From Ampullaceana balthica (taxonomy: Eukaryota > Mollusca > Gastropoda > Lymnaeidae): DNA of 64,000 nucleotides. The stretch's first letter is position 1; every line of letters begins with the position of its first letter. Below are positions 50,701-60,826 of the stretch, piece by piece. The stretch covers positions 186,001 through 250,000 of the forward strand of contig CALYLW010000547.1 in NCBI GenBank assembly GCA_944989445.1, written 5' to 3'. Both the position numbers and the translations under genes were made by a program. The notes under the pieces were generated by a model. It ran no database searches. It saw nothing but the letters and a program-made list of their open reading frames with translations, and was not told where the DNA came from.

Positions 50701-53700
50701 ATACTCAGGGCAAATATATGGCAGGGACAACATACACCCAAAATATCAAATATACTCAGGGCAAATATATGGTGGGGACAACATAAGCCCAAAATATCAA
50801 ATATACTCAGGGCAAATATATGGTGGGGACAACATAAGCCCAAAATATCAAATATACTCAGGGCAAATATATGGCAGGGACAACATACACCCAAAATATC
50901 AAATATACTCAGGCCCAGTATATGACTGGCAATGTGTCTTGGAGGCACCAAGTTTTGATGATGACACAAGTTGATCAGTTTCACTTGAGCTTCACATCTA
51001 ATCTACCCCAGGAGCTGTTATGATGAGAATAACTTGTTTATACACAAAGTCAATTTTGTTGGTTTTTTTAGTATGAATTTAAAGGAGAAAACACAAAACT
51101 TTAAGCATTCAAGTTTAAACATATTTTGTCTGTGTACATAAAATGTTCACTTTATATGCTTTAATTTAAAATGTAATCATACTTGTATCAGACTTGCACT
51201 TGTAATAATTCTTGACATTTTCCACTCAACCATCACATCATTTGTTAGAAGTGGTTTAGTGAGTATAGAGTTTTGATTTTTTGAAAATGATTTTTAATCA
51301 ACCATTTTATTACTAAAACAACTTTTTAACCTACCATTCCACATCTTTCTTTGGTTCAAGTTTTACATTTACTGATATTAATAACTAGAAAATTTACATA
51401 GTGTTTGTTATATATGGGGTGGGGAGGGCTTGGAGGCCCATGAATTCAATGTGGATGAGATGGGAACATGTGTGGGGGGGGGCCATATATGTGAGTTAGT
51501 CCAGGTAACACAATATATATGGGTCAGACACAATGTATCAATCAAATGATGACCTCATTTCTCTAAAGTTATAAGATTCAGTAAAAATGTCTGGATTGTC
51601 AAACCTACAAACTTCTGAAAGGCTAAACATTTAATTTACACCAACTTTCTAATGTGAGATACTAACAATACATGTAGTTCAATATTTTTATATCTTGGCT
51701 GCCCTATTGAAGTAGTTCAATGATTGGAAACTATGAACTTATTTTAGAGTTGTGTTTACTGAAAGCTGTGGAAAGTGTGTCAAGATGTGAACAATTTACT
51801 TGTATATTTTTATAACTTATGAATTTTTTAGTTTCAATTAATACCTTTAAAAGCAAAGAACAGAAGTGGAATTAAAGAGACTTGTTTAGTAATTATTGTT
51901 CTCACATTTATACATTTAGAAATACTCTTGTCTCATATCTTGCCTTGTTTAAAGGATTATTACATTACATGAACATAATTTTATTAATGAAAGAACCTTT
52001 CAAAACTATTACAAAATTTTATTAGTGTAATCATAAATTGACTAGTTTAATTGAATTCATTAAATATTGTATCTTCTGCCAAAATGAATTGTTTAGTACA
52101 TGACTCTGTTAGAGGCTCTTTGATCTCTTTGACCTTTACATTGACCTCTTATTGGCACCAGGGGAGGAAGGGAAGAGGGTGAATATTAATGTTATTTTTT
52201 GCGTGTATTTAAAGTTCAGGAAAATTTCAGCATTTGTATCAATTTGACCTCTCCTCCCCCTGACCTTTGAACCCATGACAATTGACCTCCTGACCTTTGA
52301 CCTCCCGTCGCCCCCAGGTGCTGCTCCTGTGTTCGTAAAGCCAACACCATCTTCAAGGACAACAGTTGTCAGTGTAACACAGCCGCCATCAAGAAAATAT
52401 CAGGACTCCAAAACGAAGATCTAGTCTATGTGACCTTCCACAATCGGGTGAGAGTTATTTAGTTCCACAATCGGGTGAGAGTTATTTAGTTCCACAATCG
52501 GGTGAGAGTTATTTAGTTCCACAATCGGGTGAGAGTTATTTAGTTCCACAATCGGTCGAGAGTTTTGTAGAGGAATAGATATGAATCTGTGTCGTAGATG
52601 TTAACTTGTTGGCAGTGCTGTTCTAGTTTAAAGTTTGCTTTTTTACATGCCACCGATGACATGATTTATTAATGTTGAATTCTCTCCGCCAGTTTAAAGA
52701 GGTTCCATTTTATGTTGCCCTGGACAGGGAGAAGAACACGGTGGTTATCAGCATTAGAGGAACTCTCTCTTTACAGGTGGGTCCACATCTCTCAGAGCTA
52801 GTTATCTTAGACAAATCTATGCAACTATGTTTGATAGCTAATTGTTAGTTTTACTACTGTTAGTTATCTTAGACAAATCTATGCAACTATATTTGATAGC
52901 TAATTGTTAGTTTTACTACTGTTAGTTATCTTAGACAAATCTATGCAACTATATTTGATAGCTCATTGTTAGTTTTACTACTGTTAGTTATCTTAGACAA
53001 ATCTATGCAACTATATTTGATAGCTAATTGTTAGTTTTACTACTGTTAGTTATCTTAGACAAATCTATGCAACTATATTTGATAGCTAATTGTTAGTTTT
53101 ACTACTGTTAGTTATCTTAGACAAATCTATGCAACTATATTTGATAGCTCATTGTTAGTTTTACTACTGTTAGTTATCTTAGACAAATCTATGCAACTAT
53201 ATTTGATAGCTAATTGTTAGTTTTACTACTGTTAGTTATCTTAGACAAATCTATGCAACTATATTTGATAGCTAATTGTTAGTTTTACTACTGTTAGTTA
53301 TCTTAGACAAATCTATGCAACTATATTTGATAGCTAATTGTTAGTTTTACTACTGTTAGTTATCTTAAACAAATCTATGCAACTATATTTGATAGCTAAT
53401 TGTTAGTTTTACTACTGTTAGTTATCTTAGACAAATCTATGCAACTATATTTGATAGCTCATTGTTAGTTTTACTACTGTTAGTTATCTTAGACAAAACT
53501 ATGCAACTATATTTGATAGCTCATTGTTAGTTTTACTACTGTTAGTTATCTTAGACAGATCTATGCAACTATATTTGATAGCTAATTGTTAGTTTTACTA
53601 CTGTTAGTTATCTTAGGCAGATCTATGCAACTATATTTGATAGCTAATTGTTAGTTTTACTACTGTTAGTTATCTTAGACAAATCTATGCAACTATATTT

Positions 53701-56700
53701 GATAGCTAATTGTTAGTTTTACTACTGTTAGTTATCTTAGACAAATCTATGCAAATATATTTGATAGCTCATTGTTAGTTTTACTACTGTTAGTTATCTT
53801 AGACAAATCTATGCAACTATATTTGATAGCTCATTGTTAGTTTTACTACTGTTAGTTATCTTAGACAAATCTATGCAACTATATTTGATAGCTAATTGTT
53901 AGTTTTACTACTGTTAGTTATCTTAGACAGATCTATGCAACTATATTTGATAGCTAATTGTTAGTATTACTACTGTTAGTTATCTTAGACAAATCTATGC
54001 AACTATATTTGATAGCTAATTGTTAGTTTTACTACTGTTAGTTATCTTAGACAGATCTATGCAACTATATTTGATAGCTAATTGTTAGTATTACTACTGT
54101 TAGTTATCTTAGAAAAATCTATGCAACTATATTTGATAGCTAATTGTTAGTTTTACTACTGTTAGTTATCTTAGACAAATCTATGCAACTATATTTGATA
54201 GCTAATTGTTAGTTTTACTACTGTTAGTTATCTTAGACAAATCTATGCAACTATATTTGATAGCTCATTGTTAGTTTTACTACTGTTAGTTATCTTAGAC
54301 AAATCTATGCAACTATATTTGATAGCTCATTGTTAGTTTTACTACTGTTAGTTATCTTAGACAAATCTATGCAACTATATTTGATAGCTCATTGTTAGTT
54401 TTACTACTGTTAGTTATCTTAGACAAATCTATGCAACTATATTTGATAGCTCATTGTTAGTTTTAATACTGTTAGTTATCTTAGACAGATCTATGCAACT
54501 ATATTTGATAGCTCATTGTTAGTTTTACTACTGTTAGTTATCTTAGACAAAACTATGCAACTATATTTGATAGCTAATTGTTAGTTTTACTACTGTTAGT
54601 TATCTTAGACAGATCTATGCAACTATATTTGATAGCTAACTGTTAGTTTTACTACTGTTAGTTATCTTAGACAGATCTATGCAACTATATTTGATAGCTA
54701 ATTGTTAGTTTTACTACTGTTAGTTATCTTAGACAAATCTATGCAACTATATTTGATAGCTCATTGTTAGTTTTACTACTGTTAGTTACCTTAGACAGAT
54801 CTATGCAACTATATTTGATAGCTAATTGTTAGTTTTACTACTGTTAGTTATCTTAGACAAATCTATGCAACTATATTTGATAGCTAATTGTTAGTTTTAC
54901 TACTGTTAGTTATCTTAGACAAATCTATGCAACTATATTTGATAGCTCATTGTTAGTTTTACTACTGTTAGTTATCTTAGACAAATCTATGCAACTATAT
55001 TTGATAGCTCATTGTTAGTTTTACTACTGTTAGTTATCTTAGACAAACCTATGCAACTATATTTGATAGCTAATTGTTAGTTTTACTACTGTTAGTTATC
55101 TTAGACAAATCTATGCAACTATATTTGATAGCTCATTGTTAGTTTTACTACTGTTAGTTATCTTAGACAAATCTATGCAACTATATTTGATAGCTCATTG
55201 TTAGTTTTACTACTGTTAGTTATCTTAGACAAATCTATGCAACTATATTTGATAGCTCATTGTTAGTTTTACTACTGTTAGTTATCTTAGACAAATCTAT
55301 GCAACTATATTTGATAGCTCATTGTTAGTTTTACTACTGTTAGTTATCTTAGACAAAACTATGCAACTATATTTGATAGCTCATTGTTAGTTTTACTACT
55401 GTTAGTTATCTTAGACAGATCTATGCAACTATATTTGATAGCTAATTGTTAGTTTTACTACTGTTAGTTATCTTAGACAGATCTATGCAACTATATTTGA
55501 TAGCTAATTGTTAGTTTTACTACTGTTAGTTATCTTAGACAAATCTATGCAACTATATTTGATAGCTAATTGTTAGTTTTACTACTGTTAGTTATCTTAG
55601 ACAAATCTATGCAACTATATTTGATAGCTAATTGTTAGTTTTACTACTGTTAGTTATCTTAGACAAATCTATGCAACTATATTTGATAGCTCATTGTTAG
55701 TTTTACTACTGTTAGTTATCTTAGACAAATCTATGCAACTATATTTGATAGCTAATTGTTAGTTTTACTACTGTTAGTTATCTTAGACAAATCTATGCAA
55801 CTATATTTGATAGCTAATTGTTAGTTTTACTACTGTTAGTTATCTTAGACAAATCTATGCAACTATATTTGATAGCTCATTGTTAGTTTTACTACTGTTA
55901 GTTATCTTAGACAAATCTATGCAACTATATTTGATAGCTAATTGTTAGTTTTACTACTGTTAGTTATCTTAGACAAATCTATGCAACTATATTTGATAGC
56001 TCATTGTTAGTTTTACTACTGTTAGTTATCTTAGACAAATCTATGCAACTATATTTGATAGCTAATTGTTAGTTTTACTACTGTTAGTTATCTTAGACAG
56101 ATCTATGCAACTATATTTGATAGCTCATTGTTAGTTTTACTACTGTTAGTTATCTTAGACAGATCTATGCAACTATATTTGATAGCTAATTGTTAGTTTT
56201 ACTACTGTTAGTTATCTTAGACAGATCTATGCAACTATATTTGATAGCTCATTGTTAGTTTTACTACTGTTAGTTATCTTAGACAAATCTATGCAACTAT
56301 ATTTGATAGCTAATTGTTAGTTTTACTACTGTTAGTTATCTTAGACAAATCTATGCAACTATATTTGATAGCTAATTGTTAGTTTTACTACTGTTAGTTA
56401 TCTTAGACAAATCTATGCAACTATATTTGATAGCTAATTGTTAGTTTTACTACTGTTAGTTATCTTAGACAAATCTATGCAACTATATTTGATAGCTAAT
56501 TGTTAGTTTTACTACTGTTAGTTATCTTAGACAAATCTATGCAATTATATTTGATAGCTAATTGTTAGTTTTACTACTGTTAGTTATCTTAGACAAATCT
56601 ATGCAACTATATTTGATAGCTAATTGTTAGTTTTACTACTGTTAGTTATCTTAGACAAATCTATGCAACTATATTTGATAGCTAATTGTTAGTTTTACTA

Positions 56701-59700
56701 CTGTTAGTTATCTTAGACAGATCTATGCAACTATATTTGATAGCTCATTGTTAGTTTTACTACTGTTATTTACCTTAGACAAATCTATGCAACTATATTT
56801 GATAGCTAATTGTTAGTTTTACTACTGTTAGTTATCTTAGACAAATCTATGCAACTATATTTGATAGCTAATTGTTAGTTTTACTACTGTTAGTTATCTT
56901 AGACAAATCTATGCAACTATATTTGATAGCTCATTGTTAGTTTTACTACTGTTAGTTATCTTAGACAAATCTATGCAACTATATTTGATAGCTCATTGTT
57001 AGTTTTACTACTGTTAGTTATCTTAGACAAATCTATGCAACTATATTTGATAGTTAATTGTTAGTTTTACTACTGTTAGTTATCTAAGACAAAACTATGC
57101 AACTATATTTGATAGCTCATTGTTAGTTTTAATACTGTTAGTTATCTTAGACAGATCTATGCAACTATATTTGATAGCTAATTGTTAGTTTTACTACTGT
57201 TAGTTATCTTAAACAAATCTATGCAACTATATTTGATAGCTAACTGTTAGTTTTACTACTGTTAGTTATCTTAAACAAATCTATGCAACTATATTTGATA
57301 GCTAATTGTTAGTTTTACTACTGTTAGTTATCTTAGACAAATCTATGCAACTATATTTGATAGCTCATTGTTAGTTTTACTACTGTTAGTTATCTTAGAC
57401 AAATCTATGCAACTATATTTGATAGCTCATTGTTAGTTTTACTACTGTTAGTTATCTTAGACAAATCTATGCAACTATATTTGATAGTTAATTGTTAGTT
57501 TTACTACTGTTAGTTATCTTAGACAAATCTATGCAACTATATTTGATAGCTAATTGTTAGTTTTACTACTGTTAGTTATCTTAGACAAATCTATGCAACT
57601 ATATTTGATAGCTCATTGTTAGTTTTACTACTGTTAGTTATCTTAGACAGATCTATGCAACTATATTTGATAGCTAATTGTTAGTTTTACTACTGTTAGT
57701 TATCTTAGACAAATCTATGCAACTATATTTGATAGCTAATTGTTAGTTTTACTACTGTTAGTTATCTTAGACAAATCTATGCAACTATATTTGATAGCTA
57801 ATTGTTAGTTTTACTACTGTTAGTTATCTTAGACAAATCTATGCAATTATATTTGATAGCTAATTGTTAGTTTTACTACTGTTAGTTATCTTAGACAAAT
57901 CTATGCAACTATATTTGATAGCTAATTGTTAGTTTTACTACTGTTAGTTATCTTAGACAAATCTATGCAACTATATTTGATAGCTAATTGTTAGTTTTAC
58001 TACTGTTAGTTATCTTAAACAGATCTATGCAACTATATTTGATAGCTCATTGTTAGTTTTACTACTGTTATTTACCTTAGACAAATCTATGCAACTATAT
58101 TTGATAGCTAATTGTTAGTTTTACTACTGTTAGTTATCTTAGACAAATCTATGCAACTATATTTGATAGCTCATTGTTAGTTTTACTACTGTTAGTTATC
58201 TTAGACAAATCTATGCAACTATATTTGATAGCTCATTGTTAGTTTTACTACTGTTAGTTATCTTAGACAAATCTATGCAACTATATTTGATAGTTAATTG
58301 TTAGTTTTACTACTGTTAGTTATCTAAGACAAAACTATGCAACTATATTTGATAGCTCATTGTTAGTTTTACTACTGTTAGTTATCTTAGACAAATCTAT
58401 GCAACTATATTTGATAGCTAATTGTTAGTTTTACTACTGTTAGTTATCTTAGACAGATCTATGCAACTATATTTGATAGTTAATTGTTAGTTTTACTACT
58501 GTTAGTTATCTTAGACAAATCTATGCAACTATATTTGATAGCTAATTGTTAGTTTTACTACTGTTAGTTATCTTAGACAGATCTATGCAACTATATTTGA
58601 TAGCTCATTGTTAGTTTTACTACTGTTAGTTATCTTAGACAGATCTATGCAACTATATTTGATAGCTCATTGTTAGTTTTAATACTGTTAGTTATCTTAG
58701 ACAGATCTATGCAACTATATTTGATAGCTAATTGTTAGTTTTACTACTGTTAGTTATCTTAGACAGATCTATGCAACTATATTTGATAGCTAATTGTTAG
58801 TTTTACTACTGTTAGTTATCTTAGACAGATCTATGCAACTATATTTGATAGCTCATTGTTAGTTTTACTACTGTTAGTTATCTTAGACAAATCTATGCAA
58901 CTATATTTGATAGCTCATTGTTAGTTTTACTACTGTTAGTTATCTTAGACAGATCTATGCAACTATATTTGATAGCTAATTGTTAGTTTTACTACTGTTA
59001 GTTATCTTAGACACATCTATGCAACTATATTTGATAGCTCATTGTTAGTTTGACTGACGAAGCTAATAATCTAAGTACTGTTCACTAATCCCAGGATGCC
59101 CTGGCTGATCTGTCCGCTAAAGGAGCTGACCTTGAGATTCCCGGAATTGAAAACAGTTACTGTCACGCTGCCATGTTGGATTGTGCCAGGTACATCAAAA
59201 CTCAGCTGGAAAGTAAACAACTTCTGGAGCTGGCGTTTTCTCAACTACCTGTGAGTGGCCAATATAAATATTCAGATGATATGGTCAGTTGTGTGTGTTC
59301 TATGTGTTGAAATATTCACATATGGTCAGTTTCCAGTGTTTTATGTATAGGAATTTTTACATATCATCAATTTTGTAGAGGTGAAGTCTTTTTAAATTTT
59401 TTTTTATACCAACTCATTTCTTTCATGATTTTAATTTCTTCTGAAAATATCTGAAATTATCTTAAATCTTTCCTGACAAACAACACATTAATTTTAATTA
59501 TTGTCAGTTTCTGGATAGGTTAATGTATTTCCTACTGGAGTTAAGTAATTGACATTAATGTTTCAATGTGCCAGGAAGGAGCAGGTCTTGTGATCACTGG
59601 CCACAGCTTGGGAGCAGGTGTGGCAGCCATCTTGTCAGTTTTAATGAAGCCAGAATATCCCGACCTCATTTGCTTCTCATTCTCACCACCAGGGGGACTG

Positions 59701-60604
59701 ATGAGGTAAAACACAATTGACTTGTTGCTAGGGGGACTGATGAGGTAAAACACAATGTTGACTTGTTGCTAGGGGGACAAAAAAGTTGATCAAGTCATTT
59801 TTAAAAATTGCTTGTAGCTTTATTAGAAACTGACTTGTTGAAAAGTTTGATGAAGTTGAAACATCAATTATTCTCAGAGTGTAACTGTTTTATAACAAAG
59901 ATAAAATTCATAAATCAAAACTATAGACTGAATGTCCACATGCTAACAGTATCCATAGGCTGAATGTCCACATGCTAACAGTATCCATAGACTGAATGTC
60001 CACATGCTAACAGTATCCATAGGCTGAATGCCTACATGCTAACAGTATCCATAGACTGAATGTCCACATGCTAACAGTATCCATAGACTGAATGTCCACA
60101 TGCTAACAGTATCCATAGACTGAATGTCCACATGCTAACAGTATCCATAGACTGACTGTCCACATGCTAAAAGTATCCGTAGACTGACTGTCTACATGCT
60201 AACAGTATCCATAGACTGAATGTCCACATGCTAAAAGTATCCATAGGCTGAATGCCTACATGCTAACAGTATCCATAGGCTGAATGTCCACATGCTGAAA
60301 GTCACCATAGACTGAATGTCCACTTGCTAACAGCATCCATAGACTGACTGTCCACATGCTAACAGTATCCATAGACTGAATGTCCACATCCTAACAGTAT
60401 CCATAGACTGAATGTCCACATGCTAACAGTATCCATAGACTGAATGTCCACTATTGTTCCAGCCCAGGGGCCAGTCAATACACTCAAGACTTTGTTTGTT
60501 CAGTTGTTGTCGGTCAAGACCTGGTGCCCAGACTCGGCATGTACACATTGGTGGACTTGAAGGTCAAATTACTGAGGGCACTCTGTGAGACCTATCAACC
60601 AAAA
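38741..60604 (+). CDS. DAGLB: Diacylglycerol lipase beta, 5' part (11 exons, 526 residues, continues past window)
   Basis: Membrane serine lipase that cuts the sn-1 acyl chain of diacylglycerol to yield 2-arachidonoylglycerol. Exons: 38741-38835, 40721-40871, 41028-41350, 44326-44416, 44764-44928, 46539-46648, 52318-52447, 52693-52776, 59095-59250, 59575-59705 and 60463-60604; all GT-AG, phases agree. It starts MPGLVLFRRRWAISSDDF, the family N-terminus. Four membrane segments lie near residues 26-43, 57-77, 97-118 and 131-154. MAHYMKYAMASYGWPFYMY precedes a Cys-rich stretch (exons 6-7). The hydrolase core has VVISIRGTLSLQDALADLS, the nucleophile elbow GHSLGAG (Ser446) and VVVGQDLVPRL (Asp498). 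Both are three positions from the human DAGLB triad residues; the His must lie downstream. Exon 5's donor (44929) is the least certain join. Introns are filled with TIR elements, LINE debris and minisatellites. Confidence 0.95.
38919..39161. mobile_element. Harbinger-like MITE, TIR GGGGCCGTCCATAA
   Basis: 243 bp, starting GGGGCCGTCCATAA and ending TTATGGACGGCCCC with one small difference inside. Flanked by TTA on both sides (38916-38918 and 39162-39164), the 3-bp target of PIF/Harbinger elements. The interior has G-runs and CGTCAC motifs as in the cluster at 15116-16030. In DAGLB intron 1. Confidence 0.75.
39505..39937. mobile_element. hAT-type MITE, TAGGGCTG family, copy B
   Basis: 433 bp, starting TAGGGCTGCGGA and ending TTACCAGCCCTA, with a perfect 8-bp duplication ctaaatac (39497-39504 and 39938-39945). 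Sister of 11963-12404. In DAGLB intron 1. Confidence 0.9.
39952..40404. mobile_element. Tc1/mariner (pogo/Tigger-like) MITE, TIR CAGTGGAACCTCTCATAACG
   Basis: 453 bp. The ends are inverted repeats of over 22 bp beginning CAGTGGAACCTCTCATAACG, with TA on both sides (39950-39951 and 40405-40406). CAGTGGAACCTC is the end type of pogo/Tigger elements. No transposase. It sits only 14 bp from the previous MITE. Confidence 0.88.
41784..42994. mobile_element. hAT-type element, TIR TAGGGACCGACCGG, with a nested hAT MITE
   Basis: 1211 bp, starting TAGGGACCGACCGG and ending CCGGTTGGTCCCTA. 8-bp targets tgaatcaa (41776-41783) and taaatcaa (42995-43002) differ once. The interior includes the complete MITE at 42312-42699 and a TTAACAACCCTA end near 42892. 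In DAGLB intron 3. Confidence 0.8.
42312..42699. mobile_element. hAT-type MITE, TIR CAGGGGTCGGGAAAC, nested
   Basis: 388 bp. Left end CAGGGGTCGGGAAAC, right end GTTTCCCGACCCCTG, 8-bp targets ctggagac (42304-42311) and ctgtagac (42700-42707), one mismatch. Near the left end a 31-bp unit (GAGAGAGCCATAAACACCAC core) is repeated three to four times (42328-42428). CAGGGGTC ends are common in hAT MITEs of animals. Confidence 0.88.
43221..44191. mobile_element. hAT-type element, TIR TAGGGGTCTACCGATAT
   Basis: 971 bp. Left TAGGGGTCTACCGATAT, right ATATCGGTAGACCCTTA, with a perfect 8-bp duplication cccaaaat (43213-43220 and 44192-44199). The middle (about 43360-43960) is the dispersed repeat also seen at 5640-6050 and 61480-61900. 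It contains a hexanucleotide microsatellite. Near the ends the motif CCGATAT recurs, a probable subterminal binding-site pattern. In DAGLB intron 3. Confidence 0.9.
43618..43752. repeat. (AATAGT/AATAGC)n microsatellite
   Basis: About 22 copies of a six-base unit inside the hAT-type element at 43221-44191. Long minus-strand Leu or Ile/Thr/Ala ORFs here are artefacts of the six-base period. Confidence 0.97.
44550..44728. repeat. C-rich low complexity and 14-bp repeat before DAGLB exon 5
   Basis: Runs of C with CACACCCCAC at 44556-44615, then about five copies of a 14-bp unit ATCCCACCTGTCAC at 44650-44728. The exon 5 acceptor follows at 44762-44763. Confidence 0.85.
45150..45865 (-). mobile_element. 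LINE fragment (CR1/Jockey-like ORF2 end and 3'UTR)
   Basis: Minus-strand translation reads KDAKYLGVIINQKLSWNPHV, then VRPVLEYASSVWDPS, LEQIQKRAAKFITG and LNLETLEDRRTKSK up to 45465. After a frame shift it continues with LYARTNTYKFSFFPSGIRAW and NGLPE near 45300. These are the C-terminal blocks of jockey/CR1-type reverse transcriptase proteins. The RT core is absent. A second piece of its 3' end is at 30038-30155. In DAGLB intron 5. Confidence 0.88.
46216..46410. repeat. Degenerate GGTGCGTATTATATTGAACA repeat, four copies
   Basis: Forms of GGTGCGTATTATATTGAACA occur at about 46223, 46263, 46309 and 46375, spaced 40, 46 and 66 bp. Each has a CG-containing core in AT-rich surroundings. In DAGLB intron 5, just upstream of exon 6. 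Class unknown. Confidence 0.5.
46797..49025. repeat. 18-bp minisatellite in DAGLB intron 6, about 124 copies
   Basis: Unit TGTTACAAATGTATGTCA with variants TGCTAC (most common in the middle), CAAGTG (mainly near the right end) and TTTTAC. One unit near 47957 lost a base and one near 48063 gained a base, so the net length is unchanged. ORFs of up to 797 codons on the plus strand and 415 on the minus strand run through the array; they reflect the 18-bp period and are not genes. Confidence 0.98.
49114..49339. mobile_element. hAT-type MITE, TIR CAGTGGTTCCCAACC
   Basis: 226 bp. It starts CAGTGGTTCCCAACC and ends GGGAACCGCTG. 8-bp targets are gtctagtg (49106-49113) and gtctattt (49340-49347), two mismatches. 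CAGTGGTTC ends are characteristic of a widespread group of hAT MITEs. In DAGLB intron 6. Confidence 0.8.
49484..49675. repeat. 12-bp minisatellite, about 16 copies
   Basis: Unit TCATGACACCTA, in DAGLB intron 6. ORFs with Met-Thr-Pro-Ile or Cys-His-Asp-Arg repeats come from the period. Confidence 0.95.
49940..50057. repeat. 29-bp repeat, four copies
   Basis: Unit AATTAATTTCACCAGTCAAT followed by ATTTTCATT, with a variant ACTTGTCGAT copy. In DAGLB intron 6. Confidence 0.85.
50434..50924. repeat. 51-bp minisatellite, about 9.6 copies of two linked types
   Basis: Unit core AAATATACTCAGGGCAAATA. Type A has GGTGGGG followed 13 bases on by AAGCCC. Type B has GGCAGGG followed by ACACCC. The two sites always change together, in the order A B B A A B A A B. 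Open frames on both strands (177 and 242 codons) are due to the 51-bp period. In DAGLB intron 6. Confidence 0.96.
52291..52303 (-). promoter_or_regulatory. DR1-type nuclear receptor half-site pair (sequence match only)
   Basis: The complement reads AGGTCAAAGGTCA, two AGGTCA half-sites one base apart. More single TGACCT half-sites lie at 52130-52275. It stands 15 bp before the exon 7 acceptor, inside its pyrimidine-rich tract, so a chance match in a TGACCT-rich stretch is quite possible. Confidence 0.25.
52436..52560 (+). repeat. 27-bp tandem repeat that duplicates the DAGLB exon 7 end and its 5' splice site
   Basis: The unit is TTCCACAATCGG (last 12 coding bases of exon 7) plus GTGAGAGTTATTTAG (first 15 intron bases). 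Four perfect copies stand at 52436, 52463, 52490 and 52517, and a fifth, at 52544, has a broken donor (GGTCGAG). So four identical 5' splice sites lie 27 bp apart. Use of the second or later donor would keep frame but read VRVI then stop. Confidence 0.97.
52799..59051. repeat. 62-bp satellite-like array filling DAGLB intron 8, about 101 copies
   Basis: Unit GTTATCTTAGACAAATCTAT, GCAACTATATTTGATAGCTA, ATTGTTAGTTTTACTACTGT, TA. The motif GTTATCTTAG at 52801 recurs at exactly 100 periods of 62 bp (59001), so there is no net length change across the array. Substitutions cluster at few positions: AAAT/AGAT, GCTA/GCTC, and rarely CAAAAC, TTAAAC or TTACC. It starts 22 bp after exon 8 and ends 43 bp before exon 9. 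No ORF or RNA gene in it. Confidence 0.99.
59691..59778 (+). repeat. 39-bp tandem duplication covering the DAGLB exon 10 end and its 5' splice site
   Basis: Copy 1 (59691-59729) contains the last 15 coding bases of exon 10, the donor ATGAG/GTAAAA and 24 intron bases. Copy 2 (59730-59770) repeats all of it with a 2-bp insertion, and a third copy breaks off after AGGGGGAC. A second intact donor is therefore at 59744/59745. Its use would add AGG then TAA, a stop. Confidence 0.95.
59923..60451. repeat. 32-bp minisatellite in DAGLB intron 10, about 16 copies
   Basis: Unit ATAGACTGAATGTCCACATG plus CTAACAGTATCC. Variation includes GGCTG, CCTACATG and CTAAAAG. The array runs up to 11 bp before the exon 11 acceptor, which begins right after the last partial unit. 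Confidence 0.97.
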
Positions 60605-60826
60605 GTAAGATTTACTTGCCCACTGATGCCCTATGTCCAGTTCTTTGTTTAGATGCATGCTCAAGTTTGTGGTATTTACATTTTTGTCCAGCTCTATGTC
60701 CAATCTTATGTGATCATTTCCTAGTCCCAACACTAATGACCTTTGACAATGTCCAGTCCCTGTAAATGAATCATAATTTTATAACATCAGAATGAAGTCA
60801 TGTAGTTCTTATTGATTTAATAAATA

